Shown here one piece after another: positions 17,773 to 26,662 of a stretch of 64,000 bases of DNA. The stretch comes from Lysobacter alkalisoli. GTDB taxonomy: Bacteria > Pseudomonadota > Gammaproteobacteria > Xanthomonadales > Xanthomonadaceae. Under the pieces are notes generated by a model, which was given only the letters and a program-made list of their open reading frames with translations, was not told the DNA's origin and made no database searches. The DNA lies in the NCBI RefSeq assembly GCF_006547045.1, contig NZ_CP041242.1:3730001-3794000 (forward strand), in the 5' to 3' direction. The position numbers and the translations under genes are program-made. Position 1 is the stretch's first letter. Each line of letters starts with the position of its first letter.

Positions 17773-20499
17773 TCACCCGCCCGCAACGGGCTCGGCCGGT
17801 ATGTCTCCGGCAACCTCCGGCGCCATCTCCGGGCTGATCTTCTCGATCGTGTGGCGCAGTTCGCGGCCGAGGATGAACTTGGCGTCGCGGGCCCACTGGT
17901 CGAGACGGTTGTCGAAGGCGAGCTTGCCGTCATCGTCGCTCCAGACCAGACCCAGCTCGCGCAGTTTCTGGATGAAGCCGCGGAACAGGGTCTTGTCGAA
18001 GAACTCCGGCGCGGCCGGTGCGTACAGCAGACTCAGGCGCTGCGCGGTGAGCTGGCACATGCTTTCCAGCTGACCGGCAGTAAGGGTGCCGGCGCCGTTC
18101 TTGGCCAGCACCGAGATCGCGATGTAATAGCGCTCGAACGCCTGCTGCAGCGAATGGCCGATCGCGCGCAGGCGGAACACCTCGTCGCTCTGGCCGGGGC
18201 TGCGGGCAAGGATGCCGCCCTCGTCGTCGCTGACCCGCTGCAGCAGCCCCTCGTCGATGAACACGCCAATGGTGGCCTCGATGCGGGCGGCGAACTCGTC
18301 TTCGCTCCACGGCAGGAACAGTTCGGCCTGCAGGAACGGGTACACGCTGCGGCCCAACCGCAGCAGGCCGGCCAGACTCATGCGCCGGTTGTGCTGGAAG
18401 CAGCAGGCGATCCACGATGCGGCGGTGAACAGGTGGACGACGTTGTTGCGGTAGTAGCTCAGCAGCACCGCGTTGTCGCCTGACACGCCGAGCACGTCGC
18501 CGAGCGGATGCGCGGTACGGACGAGCACGCCGATTTCCTCGCCGTGGGCGATGATCTGTTCGGGCGGGTGCGGGGTGACGGTGACGCGCTCGCCGTAAGG
18601 CACCTGGTCGAGCAGGGTCTTGCTCAACGCGATCTGGGCCAGCAGGTCGCCCTCGCCCATCGCGTGCTTGGGCGTGGACAGCAGTGCCAGCGCGAGCAGG
18701 TTGATCGGATTGACGTCGGCGGCGCGATTGACGTTGACCTGGATGCGCTGCGCGAGTCCGTCGATGGTCTCCGCCAGCCAGGCCGGCTTTTCCTCCTCCG
18801 ACAGCGGCTCGCCATTCCAGCCCGGCGCATGCTCGGCGAGCATGTCGTTGAGCCGGATCGGCTCGCCGAAGTTCACCACCACCTGGCCGTAGTTGCTGCG
18901 CAGGACCTTGGGGATGCCGGTCAGCAACTGCCAGATCGACTCCTTGTTCTTGGGCTTGCCAGACAACTCGTCGAGGTAGCTGTTGCCCTCCATCAGCTTC
19001 TCGTAGCCGATGTAGACCGGCTGGAACAGCACCGGCCGGGTCGGCTGGCGCAGATAGGCGCGCACGGTCATCGCCAGCGAGCCGCCCTTGGGAGGCAGCA
19101 GCCGACCGGTACGCGAGCGGCCGCCCTCGATGAAGTATTCGATCGAGTAGCCGCCGGCGACCAGCTGCGCCATGTACTCGCGGAACACCGCCGAGTACAG
19201 CGCGTTGCCGCGGAACGTGCGGCGGGCGAAGAACGCACCGCCCTTGCGCAGGAAGGTGCCGATGACCGGCAGGTTGAGGTTGACCCCGGCAAAGATGTGC
19301 GGCGGCACGATGCCGCGGGTGTACAGCAGGTAGCTCAGCAGCAGGTAGTCCATGTGGCTGCGGTGGCTGGGCACGTAGACCACCTCGTGGCCGGGGGCGT
19401 CCTGCTTGAGCTTGTCGAGGTGGTGGACCAGCACGCCGCGGTAGATCCGGTTCCAGACGAAGGTGAGCAGGAAGCTGGCCGAGCGCACCACCGGGTGCGA
19501 GTAGTCGGCGGCGATCTCGTAGGCGTAGGCGTGCGCCTTCTTCCAGGCGTCGGTCTGGGAGGTCTTGTCGCGGCGGGCCTGGTCGGCGATCGCCTCCTTG
19601 ACCGTCGACGCGGCCAGCACCCGGTCGACCAGCAGGCGGCGGGTCGACAGGTCGGGGCCGATGATCGCGGCACGGATGCGGCGGAAATGCGCGCGCAGCA
19701 CCCGCGACAGTTTGCGCACGGTGCGCTCGGGCGGCAGGCCTTCATCGCTGATTCCGCGCAGCGACACCGGCGGCGCGAACCGGACCAGGGTGTCGCGCCC
19801 ATTGAGCAGGATCGCGAGCAGGCGGCGGAAGCGGCCGACCAGCGCCCAGTTCTCCGAGAACAGCACCGAGAACCAGCCGCTCTGCTTGTCCGGCGCACGG
19901 CCGACGAAGATCGACACCGGCACCAGTTGCACGTCGAGCCCGGGCTCGGCGCGATGCGCCTCGAGCAGGCGCGCCAGCGATTCGGAATGACTCTTGCCCG
20001 AGGGCGGCGAGCTCCCCAGCGGCACGCGGGTGGCATTGCGCCGCGACAGCGCAACGTAGGCGCGCTTGCGGCCGAGCGGATCGCCCGGCAGCGGCTGCAG
20101 CGGTGAGGGCAGGCCGGCCTCGCGACAGGCGCGGTCGAGGATCAGCGCGTTGGACAGGCCGTAGTCCTCGAGCACGTAGCAGAGCGGGCGGCCGCGGCCG
20201 TCGTCATGGATGCCGGGGTCCGACGGTTCGATGGTCAGCGAGACCCATGGCGCCAGCATCCGCCCGAGCAGGCGCGCCCACCAGGGGCGGCGGGTACGCA
20301 CCGGGCGCGAGGCGGCGGGCGCGACGGCCGGGGCGGCGTCGGAGATTGGCGGCGGGCTGGGATCGGCGGCATCCCCGTCACCCGTGTGGCTCGGCTTCAC
20401 CTCCGCCGACGGCATGGACATGGCGGAGTCGGCCGGCGCGTCCGCGGTCTTCGACGGGTCGGCGGCGTCCGGGAATGGCAGGGGCGACTGTTTCGGCAT
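17773..20499 (-). CDS. plsB: Glycerol-3-phosphate acyltransferase PlsB
   Basis: 908 residues, a little over the usual ~810-890 because of an N-terminal Pro/Ala/Asp-rich tail (residues 1-75). PlsB makes lysophosphatidic acid from glycerol-3-phosphate and acyl donors at the inner membrane. The acyltransferase blocks are PSHRSHMDYLLLSYLLY (HX4D), GGAFFARRTFRGNALYSAVF, and YFIEGGRSRTGRLLPPKGG. ATG 20499 precedes a PKQSPLPFPD start seen in similar proteins; ATG 20505/20508 are close alternatives. Confidence 0.95.
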   Translation of the reverse strand: MPKQSPLPFPDAADPSKTADAPADSAMSMPSAEVKPSHTGDGDAADPSPPPISDAAPAVAPAASRPVRTRRPWWARLLGRMLAPWVSLTIEPSDPGIHDDGRGRPLCYVLEDYGLSNALILDRACREAGLPSPLQPLPGDPLGRKRAYVALSRRNATRVPLGSSPPSGKSHSESLARLLEAHRAEPGLDVQLVPVSIFVGRAPDKQSGWFSVLFSENWALVGRFRRLLAILLNGRDTLVRFAPPVSLRGISDEGLPPERTVRKLSRVLRAHFRRIRAAIIGPDLSTRRLLVDRVLAASTVKEAIADQARRDKTSQTDAWKKAHAYAYEIAADYSHPVVRSASFLLTFVWNRIYRGVLVHHLDKLKQDAPGHEVVYVPSHRSHMDYLLLSYLLYTRGIVPPHIFAGVNLNLPVIGTFLRKGGAFFARRTFRGNALYSAVFREYMAQLVAGGYSIEYFIEGGRSRTGRLLPPKGGSLAMTVRAYLRQPTRPVLFQPVYIGYEKLMEGNSYLDELSGKPKNKESIWQLLTGIPKVLRSNYGQVVVNFGEPIRLNDMLAEHAPGWNGEPLSEEEKPAWLAETIDGLAQRIQVNVNRAADVNPINLLALALLSTPKHAMGEGDLLAQIALSKTLLDQVPYGERVTVTPHPPEQIIAHGEEIGVLVRTAHPLGDVLGVSGDNAVLLSYYRNNVVHLFTAASWIACCFQHNRRMSLAGLLRLGRSVYPFLQAELFLPWSEDEFAARIEATIGVFIDEGLLQRVSDDEGGILARSPGQSDEVFRLRAIGHSLQQAFERYYIAISVLAKNGAGTLTAGQLESMCQLTAQRLSLLYAPAAPEFFDKTLFRGFIQKLRELGLVWSDDDGKLAFDNRLDQWARDAKFILGRELRHTIEKISPEMAPEVAGDIPAEPVAGG

Positions 20500-20545
20500 C
20501 CCCATCATTATGCCGGTAGCCGGCGACGGGTAGCGTTTGCCCGAC

Positions 20546-21517
20546 TCAGGATGCCGCCGCCGCAGGCTCGCCGCTATCGGCGCCAGTCCCATCGGGCGCG
20601 GCGTCCGGCTCCCCCGCATCGGTCTCGCCAGTCGACGGCAGCGGCCCGGCCTCGTTCTCGGCATGGCGCAGCAGATCGCTCAGGTACCAGCGGTCGTCAT
20701 GGCGCTCCAGCGCGAGCACCACGTCGATCTCCTGCCCGGCCAGGACGTAGCGCAGGCGCACCTGTGCCCGGTCGCCGGTCTGTTCGACCAGACTGGATTC
20801 GACACTGTCCAGCGCGGCATCCAGGTCCAGGCCGTAGTCGGCCAGCACCTGCTTCAACGTTTGGATGAAGGGCGTCATCCGTTCCAGGCCGGGCTCCAGG
20901 CCGGCCGCGGCAAAGGCGTCATCGCCGGCCAGCCCGGTTTCACGGGCCGCGGCCGCCAGCCGGGCCAGTGCCGGACCGGCACGCTGGCGATCGGACAGTG
21001 GCGCCTGCTGACCCCACTGGCTGAGCACGGCGGCCAGTTGCACGTAGTGCTCGCGCTCCGCGTCGCTGTAGTCGGAGTGGTTGTTGATGTACTGCGCCGC
21101 GAACAGACCCAAGGCCGAGGCGGTGGCGCGCAGTTCGCGGGTGGCGCCAGCGAACTGGCGGTTGTAGACCGCCATCAATTCCTGCTCCGAGTCCGGCTCG
21201 GCCAGGGCGGTGATCATCGCCGGCAACTGCTCGTCCAGAGGCAACAGGGTCAGCGGCCACAGCGTGCGGCCCTGCGACCACGCGACGCCCAGCCGCGCAT
21301 GCAGCGCGGGCGGTACCGCGTGACGGGCATAGGCGTTGAGATCATTGCGGCGCAGGTCGTCGACCAGTTGAGCCACCGCTTCGGTCGGGCGGTTCGGCGC
21401 AGTTCCGACGTCCAGCGGCGCCGGCTCAGGCCGGCAAGCCGCCAACAATACCGCCCCGGCCAGCACGGCCCATAACCAACGCTGGCGATTGACCGGAGCC
21501 CCCCGGAAACCTTGCAT
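20546..21517 (-). CDS. Predicted lipoprotein of unknown function
   Basis: 323 residues with a lipobox LLAAC (Cys about residue 23). The mature part is predominantly helical and acidic, for example AVAQLVDDLRRNDLNAYARHAV, and a C-terminal segment (VRLRYVLAGQEIDVVLALERHDDRWYLSDLLRH) looks like a small NTF2-like sheet. The final 35 residues are Asp/Glu/Ala-rich. I start at ATG 21517, spaced 6-8 nt from AAGGGG; an ATG two codons upstream sits on top of it. It ends 47 nt before plsB on the same strand, so co-transcription is possible. I do not recognise the family. Confidence 0.85.
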   Translation of the reverse strand: MQGFRGAPVNRQRWLWAVLAGAVLLAACRPEPAPLDVGTAPNRPTEAVAQLVDDLRRNDLNAYARHAVPPALHARLGVAWSQGRTLWPLTLLPLDEQLPAMITALAEPDSEQELMAVYNRQFAGATRELRATASALGLFAAQYINNHSDYSDAEREHYVQLAAVLSQWGQQAPLSDRQRAGPALARLAAAARETGLAGDDAFAAAGLEPGLERMTPFIQTLKQVLADYGLDLDAALDSVESSLVEQTGDRAQVRLRYVLAGQEIDVVLALERHDDRWYLSDLLRHAENEAGPLPSTGETDAGEPDAAPDGTGADSGEPAAAAS

Positions 21518-21788
21518 GCGCATCCCCCCTTTCGCTGACCGGCATCTTGGCGGTCGCGGTACGGGCAGACAAGGCGGGGTATTGCCAACCTGGTCGCGGA
21601 TCGAACCCGCAATCGAGACGCATCGGGCACGGTGCTCAACGTTGCGTGGGAACTGACACAGGACGTCATAAGTTGTCGCTGAACCAGGCAACAGAACAGA
21701 AAACATGATGGTTGCGTGAAGTAATGCGCTCTGCACCACACCACTTCAGAGCCGCTTCAGCGCCTTAATGTGATGCGCATCTCAATAG

Positions 21789-21805
21789 TTGGCACGATTC
21801 CTGCT
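21789..21805 (+). promoter_or_regulatory. Sigma-54 (RpoN) promoter of the pilus-like operon
   Basis: TTGGCACGATTCCTGCT matches the -24/-12 consensus TTGGCACG-N4-TTGCW, with GG at 21791-21792, GC at 21803-21804 and exactly 10 nt between them. Transcription would start near 21816, giving a ~80-nt leader before the first ATG at 21895. The surrounding DNA (21740-21830) is AT-richer than average. An upstream RpoN activator site is not identifiable by eye. Confidence 0.75.
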
Positions 21806-21894
21806 CGCCTCTTCACGTTTTCTTCATCTTGCCCAGCGTCCATCCGACACAAGCCGCAACCACTCCCCCCACCCTTCAGACCCAGCGAGCCAAC

Positions 21895-22491
21895 ATGCCC
21901 ATGAACCTCAAGCACAGCCTTCTCGCCGCCGCCGTCCTGGCGGTCGCACTTCCGCTCACCACCCACGCCAATTCGAGCTTCATCGACGGCAACGGCAGCG
22001 CGACCGCGCACCTGGACTTCCAGGTGACCGTGCCGCGGGTCCTGCTCCTGCGCGTCGGCTCCGACGCCGGCACCGTCGACCTGATCGATTTCGACGTGAC
22101 CGCCGCCGACCTGCAGAACGCCGGCACGCAGACGGTCAGCGGCACCGGTGGCGACCTGGGCGGCGGCAGCGTCACCGCGCACGTGATGGGCAACAACGGT
22201 GCGATCACCCTCGGCGCGACCACCGTGGGCGCGCTGCTCAACGGAGACGGCGATTCGATCTCCTATGCCGAGATCACCACCAGCAGCAGCGACTCTGGCC
22301 TGCCCTCGCCGACCCTCGTCGACGGCACGACCAGCTCGGTAGTACTGGCCCCGACCTCGGGCAGCAAGGTCACCGACCGCAGCGCCCAATGGACCTTCGA
22401 GTACGCCAACAGCGCGCTGGTCGCAGCCGGCACCTACGGCGGCCAGAACGTCAACAACGGTCGGGTGACCTACACCGCCGCGATGCCCTGA
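21895..22491 (+). CDS. Secreted pilin-like subunit 1 of a chaperone-usher-type operon
   Basis: 198 residues with a signal peptide ending at about THA (residue 24). The mature protein is beta-rich, Gly/Ser/Thr/Asn-rich and lacks cysteine. Near the N-terminus it has FQVTVPRVLLLRVGS. The C-terminus WTFEYANSALVAAGTYGG and GRVTYTAAMP is echoed in the next gene, so the two are paralogues. Being first after a sigma-54 promoter suggests it is the abundant (major) subunit. No named pilin family was recognised; subunit status is inferred from the chaperone and usher-like genes downstream. Confidence 0.8.
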   Translation: MPMNLKHSLLAAAVLAVALPLTTHANSSFIDGNGSATAHLDFQVTVPRVLLLRVGSDAGTVDLIDFDVTAADLQNAGTQTVSGTGGDLGGGSVTAHVMGNNGAITLGATTVGALLNGDGDSISYAEITTSSSDSGLPSPTLVDGTTSSVVLAPTSGSKVTDRSAQWTFEYANSALVAAGTYGGQNVNNGRVTYTAAMP

Positions 22492-22619
22492 CCCGGCGCT
22501 GGTACGGACGCGCGGGCAGGCCGTCCCGAAGCCGCCTGTCTGCCCCGTCCGCGAAGACGGCGGCCCGTCATGGGCCGCCGTCGCACCCCACCCCGATTGC
22601 ACGCTTTCCCGGATCCCGC

Positions 22620-23249
22620 ATGCACACCCGCGCGCTCGCGACCACGCTACTCCTGCTGATGGCAACGCTCTGGTCGGCACAGGCCGCGGCGTTCACCGTC
22701 AACATCAGCTCAGGCTCCCGCCAGCTCTACCTGCGGGTCGGCGACGGCGTCTTCAGCAGCGCCAATTACGTCAACGGCGGCATCCCAGGCAACGGAGGTT
22801 CGATCAACCGGGTCTCGGTAAGCGTGCCGGCCGCGGCGCTGGGCAACGGCACCGCGCTGGCGATGACCGGCAACGCGACCCAGAACACCAGCAATTACGA
22901 CGGCTATGCGTTCTGCAATACCGGCCAGGTCTACGTGGGCGGGTTCTATCGCCGGCCGAACAACAATGCGAGCGTGGCGACGCTTACCGTCAGCACGCCA
23001 ACCCACCTGGCCAATGCCGCCGGCGACACCCTGCCATTCAACCGGATCAGCTGGACCAGCAGCGGCAACGGCGATACCGGCGCCCAGCCGATTCCTGCGG
23101 GCGCTTTCACCGGCGGCCAGCAGACCCTGGCGACGTTCTCCCGCAACACCTGGAACGAGAGCTGCCTGAGCTTCAGCTACGCCAACACCGACGTACTCGC
23201 TGCCGGCGAGTACAACGGCCGCGCCACCTACACCCTGTCGGCGCCATGA
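22620..23249 (+). CDS. Secreted pilin-like subunit 2 (possible minor or tip subunit)
   Basis: 209 residues with a signal peptide ending SAQAA (about residue 23). It shares with subunit 1 the motif LYLRVGDG and the C-terminal FSYANTDVLAAGEY followed by GRATYTLSAP. It has two cysteines (in YAFCNTG and ESCLSF), absent in subunit 1, which could form a disulphide. Longer loops rich in Asn, Gly and Ser distinguish it. Its stop overlaps the next start (ATGA at 23246-23249). Confidence 0.8.
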   Translation: MHTRALATTLLLLMATLWSAQAAAFTVNISSGSRQLYLRVGDGVFSSANYVNGGIPGNGGSINRVSVSVPAAALGNGTALAMTGNATQNTSNYDGYAFCNTGQVYVGGFYRRPNNNASVATLTVSTPTHLANAAGDTLPFNRISWTSSGNGDTGAQPIPAGAFTGGQQTLATFSRNTWNESCLSFSYANTDVLAAGEYNGRATYTLSAP

Positions 23250-23752
23250 TGCTGCGCCGCCTGCCGATCACCGCCCGGCTTGCCGCCTGCACCCTGCTTG
23301 CCACCTTCCTGTACCTGGCCTTGGCCATGCACGACGCACAGGCCCAGTCGCGCAGCTACCCGGTCGACGACAGCGCCAGCCAGGTACTCGAACGACTGGT
23401 GCCGATGGAGTGGGACAGCACGCCCGGCTCAGGCGCCGCCTCGCACGCGGTGAGCGGTACCGTGACCGTGCTGGTACGGCTGGACGTGGCGCCATGGCGC
23501 GGCCGGCCGGGCCGGATCTACATGAGCCTGCCGCACCAGCCCAGCGGCCCGGTCACCGCGACCTGGACCACCCGCGGCCCATTGCTGCCCGGCGTTCTGC
23601 GTGCGGGCGAGCGCCAGCTGGTCTACGCCGGCCCCATCGATACCGCCCTCATCGAAGACACGATGCGCCTGCACCTGCAGGCCGACGGCCGCCGCCTGGG
23701 CCGCAATGAGCAGCTGGATTTTTCGTTCGAGATCGAACCCGGAGCCCTGTGA
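23246..23752 (+). CDS. Small secreted protein of the pilus-like operon
   Basis: 168 residues. A signal peptide ends near AQA|QS (residue 34). The rest is beta-rich with VSGTVTVLVRLDVAPWRGRPG and GPVTATWTTRGPLLPGVLRAG. It could be a minor subunit, an initiator, or an assembly factor; I do not recognise a family. ATGA overlaps at both ends couple it to subunit 2 and to the chaperone gene. Confidence 0.75.
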   Translation: MMLRRLPITARLAACTLLATFLYLALAMHDAQAQSRSYPVDDSASQVLERLVPMEWDSTPGSGAASHAVSGTVTVLVRLDVAPWRGRPGRIYMSLPHQPSGPVTATWTTRGPLLPGVLRAGERQLVYAGPIDTALIEDTMRLHLQADGRRLGRNEQLDFSFEIEPGAL

Positions 23753-24594
23753 TGACCTGTTTCCGCCTCCGCGTACGCGACCTGCATCGCGCCTGCCTCC
23801 CGGCCGTAGCAGTGCTTGGCGTGCTGCTGCCGGGCCTGCTGCTGCCGGGCACGAACGCGCATGCGGGCGAATTCGCGATACTGGCCTCGCCCCCGCGCAT
23901 CGAGGCTCGAGCCAGGCCCGGGGAGACCTGGCGCAGCATCGTCGAACTGACCAACGTGGCCCGCAGCGATACGCCGCTGACAGTGATGACGGCCGATTGG
24001 ACGTTGGATGCGTCCGGCAATGCGCAGTTCGACGATGCGCTGGCCGACGGCAGTTGCCGGCCCTGGGCCGCCATCGAGGCGCGCGAGTTCAGCCTCGGGG
24101 CCGGCCGCAAGCGCCGCTTCCGCTTCGAGGTCGACGTGCCTGCCGATGCGCCACAGGGCGAGTGCCGTTTCGCGCTGATGTTCGAAGGCGCGCCGCAGGC
24201 CGCGCCGGGCGATGTACCGGTGCCGGTATCGGGCCGGCTGGGGATCATCGTCTACCTGGCCATCGGTGACGCCGCGCCGTACCTGGCCGTGGCCGGCCAC
24301 CACGTCGCGATGGTCCAGGGCCAGCGGCTTCCGGTACTGGAAATCAGCAATACCGGCGATGCCCACGGCCGCCTGGACGGTTACCTCAACGGCACCGATG
24401 CCGAAGGCAGACGTATCGCCCTCGCCCCTTCGAGTCTGCCGATCCTGGCCGGCGAGACCCGCGCCATCATCCTGTCGCCGGTGCAGGACGACAGCGGTAC
24501 GCCGGTGCCGGCGATCCATTATCCGCTGACCCTGAAAGGCCGCCTCGACGCCGGCCGGCAGCGCGTCGACATCGACTTCGTCGTCCGGCCGTGA
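23749..24594 (+). CDS. Periplasmic pilus chaperone-like protein
   Basis: 281 residues with a long hydrophobic signal segment ending near ..NAHA. The mature protein has two Ig-like halves. The first begins FAILASPPRIEARARPGETWRSIVELTN, which is the edge-strand and Arg-containing pattern of PapD-type chaperones. The second contains VLEISNTGDAHGRLDGYLNG. Such chaperones cap subunits by donor-strand complementation in the periplasm. It resembles the alternative (CS1-like) chaperones more than FimC/PapD, but I am unsure of the class. Overlaps of 4 nt flank it. Confidence 0.75.
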   Translation: MMTCFRLRVRDLHRACLPAVAVLGVLLPGLLLPGTNAHAGEFAILASPPRIEARARPGETWRSIVELTNVARSDTPLTVMTADWTLDASGNAQFDDALADGSCRPWAAIEAREFSLGAGRKRRFRFEVDVPADAPQGECRFALMFEGAPQAAPGDVPVPVSGRLGIIVYLAIGDAAPYLAVAGHHVAMVQGQRLPVLEISNTGDAHGRLDGYLNGTDAEGRRIALAPSSLPILAGETRAIILSPVQDDSGTPVPAIHYPLTLKGRLDAGRQRVDIDFVVRP

Positions 24595-26630
24595 AGGCCG
24601 TGCGCCTGCCGATGCCGCGGCATCCGGCGACGATGAGCGCACTCGCTTCGGCGGTCGCGCTGTTGCTGGCGACACTGCCGGCCGGCGCCGATCCGGCAGA
24701 CGATCCGACAGACGACCCGCCGGCCTACCAGGACCGGGTGATCGACCCCGCATCGCTGTCGAAGGCGTCCGACGACGACGCGGACACGGACTACGACGCG
24801 AACGGCCTGCCGCGCGCGTTCCACGCCGAAGCGGCGTACAGCCACGGCAGGTTCGGCGACGATACCTACCGCGAACACGGCGTCTCGGCCGGCGGCTTCC
24901 GCGAAACCGGACACCACGGCACCCTGTCGCTGCAGGCGAGCCTGTCCCGTCGCGACGACACCCGCGCGAACGCATCCCCGACCGGCAGCGCTGGCGACGA
25001 ATGGCGCGGCGCGGCCACGCTCTGGCAGCGCAACCTCGCCATGCCCGGACAGTGGTCCGGCGACAACGGCCTGGGTGTGCTCAATACCCCGGCACTGCCG
25101 CTGCAGCGTAGCCAGTACCGCTTCTTCCTGCCCAGCGTGGCCTTCGCCGGCGCCAGCAGCGAATGGCGCAACACCGACTCGGGCCTGCGCCTGCAGGCCG
25201 GCGGCGGGCGCATCGGCCATTTTACCGGCACCCGCCTGCTCGGCTTCGAACTGGACGAGGGCCACGTCGGCGCCATCGGCGCGCAATGGCGCTGGGCCCC
25301 GGGCTGGACCGGCGCCGTCACCGCGTTGAGCAGCGACGGCCGCCTGGTCGCCGGCGACCAGGGCCAGGCAGTGATCGAGGCGAACACCTCGCACGCCGTC
25401 CATGCCGCCACCGCCTGGCAGGGCACCCGCGACCGGATCCAGCTGAACCTGCTGGCCAGCGACGCCGACGCCGGCGCGGCGAACGGGGCATGGATCGATG
25501 CCAGCGCCGCCCGTGGCCGTTACAGCCACAACTACGGCGCCTTCTACCTGGGCGACGATCTCGCCTGGGGCAGCTATCCGATCAACAACGACGTCCGCGG
25601 CGGTTACTACCGCATCGCCTATCAGTTCGCCCGCTGGAGCTGGAACGCGGGCCTGGACCGCATCGAGTCGATCTCCGGCGACAGCTTCGATGGCACCTAT
25701 GCCAACGCCCATGTCCGCTACCAGGCCAGCAGCCGCCTCGGCTACGGCGGCAGCCTGAGCCTGCGCGACGGCAGCGATGACGCGGTCGGCGCCCAGCTGT
25801 TCCTCGACGCACGCAACGACTGGGGCAACACCCGCCTGCAGGTCGACGGCGCCAGTGCCCGGAACGGCAACGGCCAGAGTGGGGACCGCGACAGCTGGCA
25901 GCTCACCCTCGATCAGGCGTTTCCGGTCGACACTGGGAGCCGACTGTCGGCGTCGTTGTCGCATGGTGAACTGTCATACGACGGCCGCCCGGCCACGCGC
26001 AGCACCGGCCTGGCGCTCTACGGCGGCCAGGACCTCGGCGACCGGCTCGCGATCGATGGCCAGGTCCGCTGGACCCACGGCAATGGCCCCGACGCGTTGC
26101 GCGGCTTCAACGCCAACATCGGCATCAACTGGCGTCTGGCCCGCCACTGGTCGCTGGCGGCGACGCTGTACCAGAACCAGGGCGCGCGACGTTCTCCGTT
26201 CCAACTCGACCCGCTGGCGAACGACCCGCTGTTCGTCGACCTGCCGCGCGAACGCTCGGCCTTCCTGGTGCTGCGCTACGAGCGCGAGGCCGGGCGCCCG
26301 CGCGCGGTGATCGGCGGCGCCCCGGGCGCTGCCACCGGCCACGTCGCCGGCAGCGTCTACCTGGACGACAACAACGACCGCGTCCGCAACGCGGCCGAGC
26401 TGCCGGTCGCCCACCTCACCGTGATCCTCGACGGCCGTTACGCGGTGCGCACCGACAGCGCCGGGAATTTCGAGTTCCCCAACGTCGCGGTCGGCCGCCA
26501 CACCCTCACCGTGCTGGCCGACAATCTGCCACTGCCCTGGTTCTTCGACGACACCGAGGCCGAGCGCCAGATCGAGCTCGAGGTCCGCCAGGACCTGCGC
26601 ATCGACATCCCCGCCACGCGGCCGCGCTGA
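24591..26630 (+). CDS. Short outer-membrane usher-like beta-barrel protein
   Basis: 679 residues against 800-plus for classical ushers. A signal peptide (SALASAVALLLATLPAGA) leads to an acidic linker (about 35-60), then a long run of alternating beta-hairpins (for example GHHGTLSLQASLSRRDD, SLRLQAGGGRIG-like stretches, NIGINWRLARHWSLAATLYQN) consistent with an outer-membrane barrel. Residues about 585-650 form a small Ig/carboxypeptidase-regulatory-like domain (AGSVYLDDNNDRVRNAAELP, then DSAGNFEFPNVAVG), as found near the C-terminus of CS1-type ushers. GTG 24591 overlaps the chaperone stop; ATG 24612 and 24633 are alternatives. No recognisable plug or N-terminal chaperone-binding domain was seen. 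It likely exports the operon's subunits. Confidence 0.75.
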   Translation: MKAVRLPMPRHPATMSALASAVALLLATLPAGADPADDPTDDPPAYQDRVIDPASLSKASDDDADTDYDANGLPRAFHAEAAYSHGRFGDDTYREHGVSAGGFRETGHHGTLSLQASLSRRDDTRANASPTGSAGDEWRGAATLWQRNLAMPGQWSGDNGLGVLNTPALPLQRSQYRFFLPSVAFAGASSEWRNTDSGLRLQAGGGRIGHFTGTRLLGFELDEGHVGAIGAQWRWAPGWTGAVTALSSDGRLVAGDQGQAVIEANTSHAVHAATAWQGTRDRIQLNLLASDADAGAANGAWIDASAARGRYSHNYGAFYLGDDLAWGSYPINNDVRGGYYRIAYQFARWSWNAGLDRIESISGDSFDGTYANAHVRYQASSRLGYGGSLSLRDGSDDAVGAQLFLDARNDWGNTRLQVDGASARNGNGQSGDRDSWQLTLDQAFPVDTGSRLSASLSHGELSYDGRPATRSTGLALYGGQDLGDRLAIDGQVRWTHGNGPDALRGFNANIGINWRLARHWSLAATLYQNQGARRSPFQLDPLANDPLFVDLPRERSAFLVLRYEREAGRPRAVIGGAPGAATGHVAGSVYLDDNNDRVRNAAELPVAHLTVILDGRYAVRTDSAGNFEFPNVAVGRHTLTVLADNLPLPWFFDDTEAERQIELEVRQDLRIDIPATRPR

Positions 26631-26662
26631 CCGCACGACGCCGGAGGCAAGGCCGAGATCGG

